From Thermoleptolyngbya sichuanensis A183 (GTDB taxonomy: Bacteria; Cyanobacteriota; Cyanobacteriia; Elainellales; Elainellaceae): a DNA stretch of 64,000 bases. The position numbers and the translations under genes were made by a program. The stretch lies in contig NZ_CP053661.1 in NCBI RefSeq assembly GCF_013177315.1, forward strand, positions 1,302,001 through 1,366,000. The letters run 5' to 3'. Positions 9,063 through 18,011 of this stretch are shown piece after piece; the stretch's first letter is position 1; each line of letters opens with the position of its first letter. The notes beneath the pieces are model-generated. The model saw only the letters and a list, made by a program, of their open reading frames with translations. It was not told the DNA's origin and made no database searches.

Positions 9063-9084
9063 GGATTCGCCCAGTTTGAGGATT
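9051..9084. repeat. 17-bp direct duplication spanning the nfeD-like stop codon
   Basis: CGCCCAGTTTGAGGATT occurs at 9051-9067 and again at 9068-9084. The TGA stop of the NfeD-like gene (9060-9062) lies within the first copy. Confidence 0.9.
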
Positions 9085-9216
9085 CATTGAGTATTAATTT
9101 GAATATTTGGGCGAACTCCCCCATCGTCCCACCGCCCCAATTCCCTGTCACCGCAAACCCTCCCCTAACCCGTGATTCGGATATAGCATAGAGTCAGTGC
9201 AATTATTCAAACCCTG

Positions 9217-10401
9217 ATGGCCTCATCTCCTGCGGAAACTCCTGAGTTGCAAATTCGACCGCTGCTTCGCCGCGACCTGGAAGTCGTGGAGCGGTTGATG
9301 CTGGATGCACTAGAAACGGACACTGAGAGCAACCGTCTGGAGGTGACGCAGCGAGTGCAGCAGCTCCGACGCTGGTACGGGCTGCTCAAGGGGTTGAGTT
9401 TGTTCCCCAATCCGCTGCAACATCTGCTTTCAACCTACGTTGCTGAGCAAGACGATCAGGTGCGCGGGGTGATTCAGGTTTCACCGTTCAACCGCACACG
9501 CAGCACTTGGCGGATTGAGCAAATTGCGGTCGGGCAATATTCTCCCGGCGAATTCAGACAAACCTCGCTGATGGACGTGGGTTCCCAACTCCTGCGCTAC
9601 TGCCTGCAAGCCATTTGGGAAGCCCGTACCTGGCTGATTGAAGTGGATGTCAACGACAACTCAGTGATTGGGCTATGTCGCAAAACAGGCTTTCAACCGC
9701 TGGCGCAGATGACCTACTGGGCGATCGCCCCTGATCTGTGGCAAGCCCTAGCCGAGCGACAGCCCGATTTGCCCAACCTGCTGCCTGTGGGCAACGCCGA
9801 CGCAGGGCTGCTGTGCCAACTGGACACGGCCTCGATGCCGCCCCACGTCCGTCAAGTGTTCGATCGCCACATCACCGATTTCAAGACTGGTCTGCTGGGC
9901 AGCGTCACGGACGGGGTGGGAAGTTGGCTAACTCCGGTGCAGGTGGTTAGCGGCTACGTGTTCGAGCCGCAGCGCAAAGCAGCGATTGGCTATTTTCGGC
10001 TGCAACTTTGTAAAGACGGCAGCCACCCCCACGAAGCCAAGCTAACGGTTCACCCGGCCTACACTTGGCTCTATCCAGAGCTATTTTGCCAGATGGCGCA
10101 GGTGGTGCGGGGCTATCCGGAGCAGGCGCTCATTGTTGATTCGGCCGACTATCAGCCGGAGCGGGAAGACTTTTTGCAACAACTGGGTGCAGAGCAAACC
10201 CACCATACGCTGATGATGTCGCGCTCGGTGTGGCACAAGCTGCGGGAAGCCAAGCCGCTAGAGGGGCTGCAACTAACCGACGTGCTGCAAAATCTCCAGC
10301 CCGTGCGAAAGCCAGTGCCCAGTCGCTTCTCGCTGGAGTCGGGCAACGGCAACGGTAAGTCCGACACCAAGCCGCCGGGGCTGTCTAAAGATTCCAACTA
10401 A
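9217..10401 (+). CDS. GNAT family N-acetyltransferase (cyanobacterial, two-domain length)
   Basis: The 394-residue protein opens with an acetyltransferase-like fold (LQIRPLLRRDLEVVERLML ... IEQIAVGQYS ... LIEVDVNDNSVIGLCRKTGFQPLAQMTYW). The Asn/CRKTGF segment matches the C-terminal part of GNAT domains. A second half of about 200 residues, ending in a Ser/Asn/Gly-rich tail, has no clear family. The substrate is unknown. It lies just upstream of ruvX in the same direction, and the intergenic stretch is a degenerate 13-bp repeat array. Confidence 0.7.
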   Translation: MASSPAETPELQIRPLLRRDLEVVERLMLDALETDTESNRLEVTQRVQQLRRWYGLLKGLSLFPNPLQHLLSTYVAEQDDQVRGVIQVSPFNRTRSTWRIEQIAVGQYSPGEFRQTSLMDVGSQLLRYCLQAIWEARTWLIEVDVNDNSVIGLCRKTGFQPLAQMTYWAIAPDLWQALAERQPDLPNLLPVGNADAGLLCQLDTASMPPHVRQVFDRHITDFKTGLLGSVTDGVGSWLTPVQVVSGYVFEPQRKAAIGYFRLQLCKDGSHPHEAKLTVHPAYTWLYPELFCQMAQVVRGYPEQALIVDSADYQPEREDFLQQLGAEQTHHTLMMSRSVWHKLREAKPLEGLQLTDVLQNLQPVRKPVPSRFSLESGNGNGKSDTKPPGLSKDSN

Positions 10402-10492
10402 AGCTCCCAACTGAATCTCAACCAAGATTCGCACTGAATCTCAACCAGATCTCAACTAGCTCTCAACTCACTGATCTCAACTAAGTTTTACA
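10394..10492. repeat. degenerate 13-14-bp array from the GNAT stop to ruvX
   Basis: Variants of CCAACTGAATCTC / AACCAAGATTCGC / AACTCACTGATCTC run from across the GNAT stop codon (10399-10401) to just before the ruvX start. Individual units vary, but the CTCAAC motif recurs throughout. Confidence 0.6.
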
Positions 10493-10494
10493 GC

Positions 10495-10926
10495 ATGACG
10501 CGGATCTCGGCGCTGGGGCTGGATGTGGGCAGGAAGCGCATCGGCGTAGCGGGCTGCGACGGCACGGGGCTGATTGCCACGGGTCTAGAGACGATCGAGC
10601 GGCGATCCTTTGCCGAAGATGTGGCGCGGCTGCGGAAGCTGGTCGAGGCGCGGCGGGCAACGGTGCTGGTGGTGGGAATGCCCTACAAGCTGGATGGCGA
10701 AGTGGGGGCGCAGGCGCGGCAGGTGCAGCGGTTTGCTGAGCGGCTGGGAGCGGCGCTGAATCTACCTGTGGAATATGTAGACGAGCGATTGACCTCCTAT
10801 GCCGCTGAGGAATTAATCCATGCGGAGGGGCGATCGCCCTCCCACAACAAGGCGCTGATCGACCGCAAAGCCGCCGCCATTATCTTGCAACAGTGGCTAG
10901 ACGGGCGATCGCCCACTCAGACCTAG
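10495..10926 (+). CDS. ruvX: RuvX/YqgF putative pre-16S rRNA nuclease
   Basis: The 143-residue protein has the RNase H-like YqgF fold: LGLDVGRKRIGVA with Asp10, VVGMPYKLDGEVG, YVDERLTSYAAEEL and IDRKAAAIILQQWL. These are the expected acidic active-site positions. YqgF processes the 5' end of 16S rRNA in other bacteria, and the family was earlier predicted to resolve Holliday junctions. Length is normal. It heads a co-directional set with the DUF3727, mltG and yqeG genes, an order often seen in cyanobacteria. Confidence 0.9.
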   Translation: MTRISALGLDVGRKRIGVAGCDGTGLIATGLETIERRSFAEDVARLRKLVEARRATVLVVGMPYKLDGEVGAQARQVQRFAERLGAALNLPVEYVDERLTSYAAEELIHAEGRSPSHNKALIDRKAAAIILQQWLDGRSPTQT

Positions 10927-10952
10927 CCTGCGACCCGATCCGAGGGGCTACA

Positions 10953-11001
10953 AATCCAAGACTCAGAATCCAAAATCCAAAACCCAAAACCCAAAATCCA
11001 A
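10953..11001. repeat. heptamer array AATCCAA, 7 units
   Basis: Seven consecutive heptamers (AATCCAA, GACTCAG, AATCCAA, AATCCAA, AACCCAA, AACCCAA, AATCCAA) fill the start of the ruvX-DUF3727 gap. This is the short tandemly repeated repetitive type typical of cyanobacteria. Confidence 0.88.
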
Positions 11002-11139
11002 AGCTGCTCCTGTTTTCTATCCGCCGAAGAGTCCACCAGAATCCACCTTTTCATCAATTGCGGCGCAGCGATGCGGTAAAGTTTTCAGTAGCAATGCGCT
11101 TGTGAACTCTTGCTGGAGAAGTTTTTTAAGGATATTGGC

Positions 11140-11736
11140 ATGGCAAAGGTCGGGAAAAATAATGATGACTTTGAGACAAACCAGGGCGATTTGGAAGAGG
11201 AGTTGCCTACCGTCAGCCTGACAGACGAGGCCGGGCGATCGCTCGTTTGTTATGTGGAGCATTCGGTTGAAGTAGACGGACAAGCCTACCTGCTGCTGCT
11301 GCCAGTCGATTCGCCGATTGAAATCTTTGCCTGGGAAGACGACGAAGACGAAGATGCAGAGACGCTTGTTGACCTGGCCGATACTCAGATTGAAGAGATT
11401 TTTGAAACCGCTCGGGCTGTGCTAGCAGAACAAGATTTGACCCTCAAGCGCACGGCCTATACGCTGACGGCGGTGGGCGACCTGCCCGATGTTTCCGAAG
11501 AAGACGTAATCACGATTGACGTGGGCGAAGAAGGCGGCCTGGTGGATTCTGAGCAGTTTCAGCGGCTGACCTCCTTCTATCACGAAGAGCAGGAATACGA
11601 CGTTTGCACGCCCCTCGATCCGCTCATGTTCTTTGCCCGCGTCAACGCTAGCGGTGAACCTGAATTGCTCTCTCCAGAAGAGTTTCAAGCAATCCGCCCG
11701 CAGCTAGAAGAGCAGTTGTTTGACTCGTTTGAGTAA
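11140..11736 (+). CDS. DUF3727 domain-containing protein
   Basis: The 198-residue acidic protein begins with a DUF1292-like segment (PTVSLTDEAGRSLVCYVEH ... LLLPVDSPIEIFAWEDDED). The C-terminal cyanobacterial DUF3727 part holds QRLTSFYHEEQEYDVCTPLDPLMFFAR. Homologues are found in cyanobacteria and chloroplasts, and the molecular function is not established to my knowledge. ATG 11140 is preferred over the in-frame TTG at 11110. Its place between ruvX and mltG is a conserved cyanobacterial neighbourhood. Confidence 0.82.
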   Translation: MAKVGKNNDDFETNQGDLEEELPTVSLTDEAGRSLVCYVEHSVEVDGQAYLLLLPVDSPIEIFAWEDDEDEDAETLVDLADTQIEEIFETARAVLAEQDLTLKRTAYTLTAVGDLPDVSEEDVITIDVGEEGGLVDSEQFQRLTSFYHEEQEYDVCTPLDPLMFFARVNASGEPELLSPEEFQAIRPQLEEQLFDSFE

Positions 11737-11893
11737 TTTGGGGTGCGTAATCCTCGTGGGGCTGCCGCCGTTAGACTCGTAGACTCTCGCTAGACTAGGG
11801 TTTAGACTGCGTTCCGGTGCTTAATGTAGAAACCCGCAGGGCGATCGCCCCAACACTCTGGGTTCAGCAGCTCTGGGTTTGGAGAAAACAACA

Positions 11894-12973
11894 ATGTCGG
11901 TCAAACAATTTTCTGGATGGTCTAAGGGGGTAATCCTGCTGGCGCTGGTGCTGGTGGCGCTGCTGCTGGGCGGCTGGCAGGGCTGGCGCTGGTGGCTGGG
12001 GGCGATCGCCCCGGCAACTCAGGCGACCCATAGTGGCAACCCTCCAGAAGACGCAGCCGTGCAGGTCGAAATTCCCGAAGGCAGCACCGCCCAGCAAATT
12101 GGCGAAACCCTAAAAGACAAAGGCATCATCCGTTCAACTGAGGCATGGAACCTGTGGACGCGCTGGCAAACGTTGCAAAACCGGCCGGGTAGCTTTCAGG
12201 CAGGAACCTACGCCCTCTCGCCCGCTGAGCCGTTGCCCGCGATTGCCGATCAGATCTGGCGGGGCGAAGTCGTGCAAAACAGCTTCACCATTCCCGAAGG
12301 CTGGACGATTCGCCAAATGGCGGAGTATTTCGAGGAGCAGGGCTACTTCCCCGCTGAGGAATTCATGGCCGCCACACAAGACATCCCACGCGATCGCTTT
12401 CCGTGGCTACCCGAAAATCTGCCCATGCTGGAGGGCTTTCTGTTTCCCGATACCTACCAGTTTGCGGGAGAGCTTACGCCTGAGTTGGCAATTGACCAAA
12501 TGCTTCGCCGATTTGAGCAAGTCGCCCTGCCGATTTATGACGAAGGGCGATCGCCCTATAGCTTCATGGAATGGGTGACGCTGGCTAGCATTGTTGAAAA
12601 AGAAGCCGTCGTCCAGGACGAGCGTCCCACCATCGCCAGCGTGTTTGCGCGGCGGCTGCGCGAGGGTATTCCTCTGGCTGCGGACCCCACGGTAGAATAT
12701 GGGCTGGGCATCCGGCAAACCGTTGAGCAGCCGCTGACCTACGCCCAGGTGCGCCAGCCCTCGCCCTACAACACCTACATCAACCCTGGCCTCACGCCAA
12801 CGCCCATCGCCGCACCGGGTTTGGCCAGTCTGGAAGCCTCGCTGAATCCTGGCGATACGGAATATCTGTTTTTCATGGCGCGATACGACGGTACGCATAT
12901 CTTTAGCCGGACGCTCGCCGAACACGAAGCCGCCAAGCGAGCAGTCGATGCGGAACTAACTCGGCAAAACTAA
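11894..12973 (+). CDS. mltG: endolytic peptidoglycan transglycosylase MltG
   Basis: The 359-residue protein has one N-terminal membrane anchor (GVILLALVLVALLLGGWQGW, about residues 11-30). A LysM-like segment (VEIPEGSTAQQIGETLKDKGII) follows, then the YceG catalytic domain with LEGFLFPDTYQF and ASIVEKEAVVQDERP, where the first Glu of EKE is the expected catalytic residue. The tail GLASLEASLNPGDTEYLFF is also standard. MltG cuts nascent glycan strands at the inner membrane. ATG 11894 follows a GGAG element; a TTG 15 bp upstream is less likely. Its stop codon lies in a 14-bp tandem array. Confidence 0.92.
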   Translation: MSVKQFSGWSKGVILLALVLVALLLGGWQGWRWWLGAIAPATQATHSGNPPEDAAVQVEIPEGSTAQQIGETLKDKGIIRSTEAWNLWTRWQTLQNRPGSFQAGTYALSPAEPLPAIADQIWRGEVVQNSFTIPEGWTIRQMAEYFEEQGYFPAEEFMAATQDIPRDRFPWLPENLPMLEGFLFPDTYQFAGELTPELAIDQMLRRFEQVALPIYDEGRSPYSFMEWVTLASIVEKEAVVQDERPTIASVFARRLREGIPLAADPTVEYGLGIRQTVEQPLTYAQVRQPSPYNTYINPGLTPTPIAAPGLASLEASLNPGDTEYLFFMARYDGTHIFSRTLAEHEAAKRAVDAELTRQN

Positions 12974-13016
12974 CTTGGCAAAACTAATTCGGCAAAACTA
13001 ACTCGGAAAAACTAAA
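12961..13016. repeat. 14-bp tandem array across the mltG stop codon, 4 copies
   Basis: Units start at 12961, 12975, 12989 and 13003 and read TCGGCAAAACTAAC with one or two changes. Each unit contains TAA, and the mltG stop is the TAA of the first unit. Confidence 0.92.
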
Positions 13017-13230
13017 GTTCCAACGTCACGGAAAATCATCCAACGGCACCAGATCTACCAGGTAGAATTTAGGCTGGGTTGTTAGCCAAGCAATCGCAAT
13101 ATCAATTCTCCTGAGCGGAGCGACGAGTGAAACTGCTAGAAGCTTTGCAACTGCTTGACTAGCCATCCCAAATCGCGAATCCAAAATTGAGAATCGGTAT
13201 CGCGCCCCAATTCGCCCTTACGCAAAAACA

Positions 13231-13752
13231 ATGTCCTGGGGAAAACTCTTACAACCTGACCTGGTGTTGGGCAGCAGCATCTTGGCGCTGACCCCAGCGT
13301 TATTGCAGCAATACAACCTGCGGGGGCTAGTGCTGGATGTGGACGAAACGCTGGTGCCGATTCGGGTGGCTCAAACCTCTGGAGAACTGCGCGAGTGGGT
13401 GGCGCAACTGCGTCCCACAACTGCGATCTGGCTGGTGAGCAACAATATCAGCAAATCGCGCATCAGCAGCATTGCCAACTCGCTTGATCTGCCCTACTTG
13501 CTGGGCGCAGGCAAACCCTCGCGGCGCAAACTGCGGCAGGCCGTGGAGGCAATGGGCATTCCAATTGAACAGGTGGCGATGGTGGGCGATCGCCTGTTTA
13601 CCGATGTGCTAGCGGGCAATCGCCTGGGCATGTTCACCATCCTAGTGGAGCCAATGGCAGACCCCGCCGTAGAGATACGCCGCAGCCCCGTTCGCAACTT
13701 TGAAGTGTGGGTGTCGCAGGCCTTGGGGGCATCGCTCACGCCCCGGCAGTAG
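13231..13752 (+). CDS. YqeG family HAD-IIIA-type phosphatase
   Basis: The 173-residue protein has the HAD motif I GLVLDVDETLVP, motif II WLVSNN, the Lys-containing GAGKPSRRKL and the acidic motif IV MVGDRLFTDVLAGNRLG. That is a complete HAD active site. YqeG proteins often sit beside mltG or shikimate genes; a phosphatidylglycerophosphate-phosphatase-like role has been shown for plant and yeast relatives but is only a possibility here. It closes the ruvX-DUF3727-mltG-yqeG run. Confidence 0.87.
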   Translation: MSWGKLLQPDLVLGSSILALTPALLQQYNLRGLVLDVDETLVPIRVAQTSGELREWVAQLRPTTAIWLVSNNISKSRISSIANSLDLPYLLGAGKPSRRKLRQAVEAMGIPIEQVAMVGDRLFTDVLAGNRLGMFTILVEPMADPAVEIRRSPVRNFEVWVSQALGASLTPRQ

Positions 13753-13854
13753 AACGGCGGTGTGGATTTTGGATTGGTGATTTTGGATTGCCGCCCCCTG
13801 GATTGACGATTTTGGATTGGCAAATCTAGCAGGCGGCAAATTTATTGCGAAATG

Positions 13855-13883
13855 TTGCGCTGTCGGGGTGATAGTGTTACATT
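13855..13883 (+). promoter_or_regulatory. candidate sigma-70-type promoter
   Basis: TTGCGC at 13855-13860 and TACATT at 13878-13883 are separated by exactly 17 bp. Transcription would start near 13890, about 140 nt before a strong terminator, with no open frame between. Confidence 0.4.
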
Positions 13884-13889
13884 ACTTTA

Positions 13890-14036
13890 CAGAGATTTCT
13901 GCAAAGCGATCGCACTGACGACTTCGGCTGTTCATTCAGGCAGTCTGCCAGTGACTTCGTTCTCCTAGCATCACATCTCTTTCCAACACAGCGAACCCGG
14001 CCAGCCTGCTTTAGGGCTGGCTATTTTTTGTTTTTT
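13890..14036 (+). ncRNA. candidate small RNA (~145 nt)
   Basis: This segment lies between a plausible promoter and a strong Rho-independent terminator and has no credible coding frame. The 5' part can fold into a long hairpin (CACTGACGACT near 13913 against AGTCTGCCAGTG near 13951). A pyrimidine-rich, probably unpaired linker with ACATCTCTTTCC follows, then the terminator stem. That layout is typical of trans-acting sRNAs. No known family could be assigned. It could instead be only the long 3' UTR of the yqeG gene. Confidence 0.4.
14000..14036 (+). terminator. strong Rho-independent terminator
   Basis: GCCAGCC (14000-14006) pairs with GGCTGGC (14015-14021) over a short loop and is followed by a T-rich tract TATTTTTTGTTTTTT. 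Confidence 0.8.
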
Positions 14037-14138
14037 ATGCACGTTTGACGGCTTATGTAGCAATTGTCGATGCTGCCAGTGCGATCGCCAGCAGCCCTGC
14101 AAACGCTCATCTGGCCAAAAATCGTAAATCCAAAGAAA

Positions 14139-15655
14139 CTTTAGTTTGGACTAATGGTGAAGAGGAAGGCAGTCAATGAGAAGCACCGACTGCCGTAAGG
14201 TCAATGAAGTACAACCAACATTGACCCCATGATTTTCAACGAACTTCAGCAATTTCGCCAAACGTTGTATGCCAGCTTGGGAAACGCCAGAGATGCCCTG
14301 TTTGATCTGATGGATGCCGTGTTAGTGAGTGCGTGCATCGTGTCGTTTGTGAGGCTATCGCAGAGTCCTGTCTTTCGTCGCCAGTGGTCGAGCACCTATG
14401 AAGCGTTGCGCGATAGCCGCCTACCCCGATCAAAGGTGCTGAAGCTGTTGGTGCAGCAGATACCGACTCAGCAGCAACCGTTGTTGGCAGGTGATGCGAG
14501 TCGGTGGAACCGTCCTGCTGCCAGGCGTTTGAAAGACCGCACCTTATCAGGCAGAACAGGACATGCCCCGATAGCCGGACAAAACTACAGTACCTTAGCC
14601 TGGATTGCTGAAGACAGGGGCAGTTGGGCATTACCATTGCGGCATGAGCGCATCACCAGCTTTGAAACACCCGCCAGTAAAGCGGCATTCCAACTCAAAC
14701 AAGTGACTCGGCAGTTAGCGGTGCGTCCGTTGGCGATCTACGACCGAGGGTACGGCAATGCCAGTTTTGTCAACCAAACGGCAGGGATTGAGGCAGACTT
14801 GCTGCTGCGGGTTACATCCAATCGATGTGTCTATGGCGCGCCCCCAGCGTATCGAGGGCGAGGCGCACCTGCCAAGCATGGACATAAGATGAAACTCAAT
14901 GACCCTGACACTTGGAGTGTCCCGGTCGAAACCGTTGAAGTCGATGATCCCAACTGGGGACGAGTGCGGGTCAGTCGTTGGAGTGCATACCATTTCCGCA
15001 AATCCCCCAAACGGGCAATGGAAGTGTTGCGCGTGGAGGTGCTGGAGACACAGAGCAGCACGCGACGCTTGGCTCCTTTGTGGTTAGTTTGGCTGGGTGA
15101 GCAGATGCCTCCGTTAGAAACCCTGTGGTTGCACTACCTCCGTCGCTTTGCCATTGAACACTGGTATCGCTTTGCCAAGCAGAGGCTATATTGGACACAT
15201 CCCCAGTTCAGTTCTGTATCGGCAACCGAACAGTGGAGCAGCCTGATGCCGTTGCTCAGTTGGCAGTTGTGGTTAGCGCGAAAGGACTGTACTGACCACC
15301 CCTTGCCCTGGCAGGCACCGCAAGAAACGTTGACTCCGGGTCGGGTCGCACAAGCGTTTGCAGGCATTTTGGCAGTGATTGGCACCCCTGCTCCTGCGCC
15401 TAAACCTCGTGGTAAATCGCCAGGACGAGGCAAGGGGCACAAGCCAACTCCTCGTCCCTGCTATCCGATGGTCAAAAAACGAGCCTCGAAACGCAAGACA
15501 TCCGAACAATCCCTGAACAGTCCGGTTGCAACAGCAGCTTAACTGCGAGCAGGATTGTATCCAATTCCTTAAGTTCAACTGTTATGAACGGTTGAGCAGA
15601 TTCTTTATGGCATCCTGTTGAGCATTATTGTGATGCCAGTTAGTCCAAACTAAAG
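14139..15655 (+). mobile_element. complete insertion sequence, 1517 bp, IS4-like DDE type
   Basis: Perfect 16-bp terminal inverted repeats CTTTAGTTTGGACTAA lie at 14139-14154 and 15640-15655. AAGAAA flanks both sides (14133-14138 and 15656-15661) and may be the target duplication, though it is A-rich. One transposase gene fills the element. It inserted between yqeG and the NIL-domain gene at the 3' end of the sulfate operon. Perfect ends and an intact frame suggest recent arrival. Confidence 0.9.
14229..15542 (+). CDS. transposase of the insertion sequence
   Basis: The 437-residue protein looks like a DDE transposase of the IS4/IS701 kind. The likely acidic residues are in GDASRWNRP near residue 90, AIYDRGYGNASF near 176, and a Y-x2-R-x3-E-like block IEHWYRFAKQRLYW near 308. 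The C-terminus is basic (PRGKSPGRGKGHKPTPRP), consistent with DNA binding. Its codon use is less GC-rich than the neighbours and it has no HIP1 octamer, consistent with acquisition. The frame is intact. Confidence 0.87.
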   Translation: MIFNELQQFRQTLYASLGNARDALFDLMDAVLVSACIVSFVRLSQSPVFRRQWSSTYEALRDSRLPRSKVLKLLVQQIPTQQQPLLAGDASRWNRPAARRLKDRTLSGRTGHAPIAGQNYSTLAWIAEDRGSWALPLRHERITSFETPASKAAFQLKQVTRQLAVRPLAIYDRGYGNASFVNQTAGIEADLLLRVTSNRCVYGAPPAYRGRGAPAKHGHKMKLNDPDTWSVPVETVEVDDPNWGRVRVSRWSAYHFRKSPKRAMEVLRVEVLETQSSTRRLAPLWLVWLGEQMPPLETLWLHYLRRFAIEHWYRFAKQRLYWTHPQFSSVSATEQWSSLMPLLSWQLWLARKDCTDHPLPWQAPQETLTPGRVAQAFAGILAVIGTPAPAPKPRGKSPGRGKGHKPTPRPCYPMVKKRASKRKTSEQSLNSPVATAA

Positions 15656-15688
15656 AAGAAAACCCAAAATCGGCAATCCAAAATCGGA

Positions 15689-16006
15689 TCACCAACCGTC
15701 AGGGCGATCGCCCCCCTGCCAGATTTCCAAATCTAGATCGTTCAGGTCGATCAGGGCGCTTTGAATGTTCTGGGCGGGGCCGCGCAGCTCTAGGTCAAAC
15801 CAGCCGTCATCGCGGGCATTTGCCCCCAGCAGCGCCGCCAAAATATTCACCGTCAGCCCGTGCTTGGAAACTAGCCGGGAAATGACGGGTTCTTCGTGAT
15901 ATTGCTTGGGAATGCGGACGCGGATGCGGGTCTGGGTGGGGCGATCGCCTCCGTCGGCAAGGCTATCCCCATCAAAATGGGCGATCGAGGTCGTGGGTAC
16001 AGTCAT
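15689..16006 (-). CDS. NIL-domain protein of the sulfate operon
   Basis: The 105-residue protein consists essentially of a NIL domain (TRIRVRIPKQYHEEPVISRLVSKHG ... GWFDLELRGPAQNIQSALIDLNDLDLEIW). This ACT-like fold, found at the C-terminus of some ABC transporter ATPases, is a probable ligand-sensing module. ATG 16006 is preceded by AGGAGA at a good distance; an upstream in-frame start at 16093 would run back toward cysW. Stand-alone NIL proteins next to sulfate genes occur in cyanobacteria. It may sense a sulfur metabolite; that is inference. Confidence 0.8.
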   Translation of the reverse strand: MTVPTTSIAHFDGDSLADGGDRPTQTRIRVRIPKQYHEEPVISRLVSKHGLTVNILAALLGANARDDGWFDLELRGPAQNIQSALIDLNDLDLEIWQGGDRPDGW

Positions 16007-16098
16007 GGCTAAATCTCCTATAGTTCGATGAGGTCTGACGAGCAGCGGATTCAAAACCACAGAGCGAGACTGTTCAGCGCTATTCGGCAGCACAGGTG

Positions 16099-16980
16099 CT
16101 ACTCCTCAACGTCTTTAATGCGCGTCTTGCGCTCCACAATTTCCTTTAACACCAGCGTGATCACGGCCAAAAACGCCAGCAAGACGGCTGCGGAATAGGC
16201 TTCAGGCGTTTTGTACTGCTTATAGGCCTCTTCCACATAGAGCGGCAGGGTTTGGGTTTTGCCGATGATATTCCCCGACACCACCGACACCGCGCCAAAC
16301 TCGCCCATCGCCCGCGCATTGGTGAGGATCAAGCCATACAGCAAGCCCCAGCGGATATTAGGCAGCGTTACCCGCCAAAAGGTCTGCCAGTTGCTTGCGC
16401 CCAGGGTTTTCGCTGCCTCTTCCTGATCGGTGCCCGCTTCCTCCAGCACCGGAATCACCTCCCGCGCCACAAACGGCATCGTTACAAACATCGTCGCCAG
16501 CACCATCCCCGGTACGGCGAAGATAATCCGCAGATCGTTGGCTTGCAGCCACGGGCCAAACCAGCCGTTTCGCCCATACAGCAGCACAATCATCAGACCC
16601 GCCACCACAGGCGAGATGGCAAAGGGAATGTCGATGATGCTGAGCAGCAGCGTGCGGCCGGGAAACTGATGACGGGCGATCGCCCAGGCCGCGCAAAGTC
16701 CAAAAATTGTGTTGATGGGGAGGGCGATCGCCGCGATCAGCAGCGTCAGCTTCACCGCATTCAAAAACGGCTGCGACACTAGGTTGGAAAAGAACGGCCC
16801 CAGTCCATTGCGAAACGCCTGCACAAACACATTCAGCGCCGGAATAAACAAAATCAGCGTCAGATACAGCACCGCAATGCCGATCAGCACCCACTTCACC
16901 CACGCCCCCTGGCTGCGAGGGGCAACCCTGCGGCCCGATGAAGCGTCCGGCGTGTTAAACAGTTCCGCATCAGTCCGCAT
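16099..16980 (-). CDS. cysW: sulfate ABC transporter permease CysW
   Basis: The 293-residue inner-membrane protein has six predicted helices and the EAA loop [52 protein letters not shown] is characteristic of CysW. Its start overlaps the end of cysT by 11 bp, implying translational coupling. With CysT it would form the channel for sulfate or thiosulfate. No cysA ATPase gene follows; after the NIL gene comes an insertion sequence. Confidence 0.92.
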   Translation of the reverse strand: MRTDAELFNTPDASSGRRVAPRSQGAWVKWVLIGIAVLYLTLILFIPALNVFVQAFRNGLGPFFSNLVSQPFLNAVKLTLLIAAIALPINTIFGLCAAWAIARHQFPGRTLLLSIIDIPFAISPVVAGLMIVLLYGRNGWFGPWLQANDLRIIFAVPGMVLATMFVTMPFVAREVIPVLEEAGTDQEEAAKTLGASNWQTFWRVTLPNIRWGLLYGLILTNARAMGEFGAVSVVSGNIIGKTQTLPLYVEEAYKQYKTPEAYSAAVLLAFLAVITLVLKEIVERKTRIKDVEE

Positions 16981-17830
16981 AGCGCCTCCCCCAGGCTTGC
17001 AGCAAATTGATCACCAGTAGCATCAGCAGTGAAATCAGCAGCAGCACCGTGCCAATCACCGTTGCTCCGGCATAGTCATACTGTTCTAGCCGCTGAAACA
17101 CCAGCACGGGCGCAATCAAGTCCTGAAATGGCACGTTGCCCGCCACAATCACCGTCGAGCCGTATTCGCCTACTGCCCGCGAAAACCCCAGCGCCACCCC
17201 GGTCAAAATCGCTGGAATTAGCGGCGGCAGCAGCACCCGCCAGAAGGTCTGCCAGGACGACGCGCCCAAACACCAGGCCGCCTCTTCTACTTCCTTTTCC
17301 ATTTCTTGCAGCACAGGCTGGAGCGTCCGCACCACAAACGGCAGCGAGATGAACACCATCGCCACAAACACGCCCAGACGTGTAAAGGCAATTTTGATGC
17401 CGAAGGGTTCAAAGAAGGAGCCGATCCAGCCGTTATTGCTATAGACCGTGGCCAGCGTCAGACCTGCCACTGAGGTCGGCAGGGCAAAAGGCAAGTCCAC
17501 TGCCGCATCAATCATTCGCTTACCGGGAAATTCATAGCGCACAAACACCCAGGCAATAAGCGTGCCAAAGACGCCGTTGAGCAGGGCGGCGGCCAGGGAC
17601 GTGCCAAAGGTGACGCTGTAGGTGGAAAGGGCGATATCAGTGGTAGCAATGCGCCAAAACTCTGCCGGGCCGACCGTGCTGGCGCTGAGCAGCATGGCAG
17701 TCACGGGCAAAAACAGCATGAATGATAGATAAACCCACGTGACGCGCCAGGGCCAGGACAAATGGGTGAGGCGATACCAAAAAGAGCGATCGCCCTTAAC
17801 GGGTCTAGGATTTGTAGGAGAGGCAGTCAT
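16970..17830 (-). CDS. cysT: sulfate ABC transporter permease CysT
   Basis: The 286-residue membrane protein has six helices and the loop [61 protein letters not shown] is diagnostic of CysT. It is the second gene of the operon, separated from sbpA by 180 bp that contain a hairpin with a short T-run. Start ATG 17830 is the only good in-frame choice. Confidence 0.92.
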   Translation of the reverse strand: MTASPTNPRPVKGDRSFWYRLTHLSWPWRVTWVYLSFMLFLPVTAMLLSASTVGPAEFWRIATTDIALSTYSVTFGTSLAAALLNGVFGTLIAWVFVRYEFPGKRMIDAAVDLPFALPTSVAGLTLATVYSNNGWIGSFFEPFGIKIAFTRLGVFVAMVFISLPFVVRTLQPVLQEMEKEVEEAAWCLGASSWQTFWRVLLPPLIPAILTGVALGFSRAVGEYGSTVIVAGNVPFQDLIAPVLVFQRLEQYDYAGATVIGTVLLLISLLMLLVINLLQAWGRRYAD

Positions 17831-17950
17831 GATACAGCGTTGATTTAAGAAAAGCCGGAGATCCCAGGGGCAAACAGACGGTCAGTGGCAATTACACGGC
17901 GGGAGCAGCTTAAGCCAGTCGCGCAGCAAATGAATGTAATTAACTTTGCT

Positions 17951-17996
17951 AAAAGTGCCTGTATCACTCGAAAGAATCTCCGGCGCATACAGGCAC
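17951..17996 (-). terminator. intercistronic hairpin between sbpA and cysT
   Basis: GTGCCTGTAT (17955-17964) and ATACAGGCAC (17987-17996) form a perfect 10-bp stem. In the minus direction it is followed by TTTT. It probably terminates part of the transcription or protects the sbpA 3' end, giving more binding protein than permease. Confidence 0.65.
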
Positions 17997-18011
17997 CTGA
18001 CAACGCTACAC

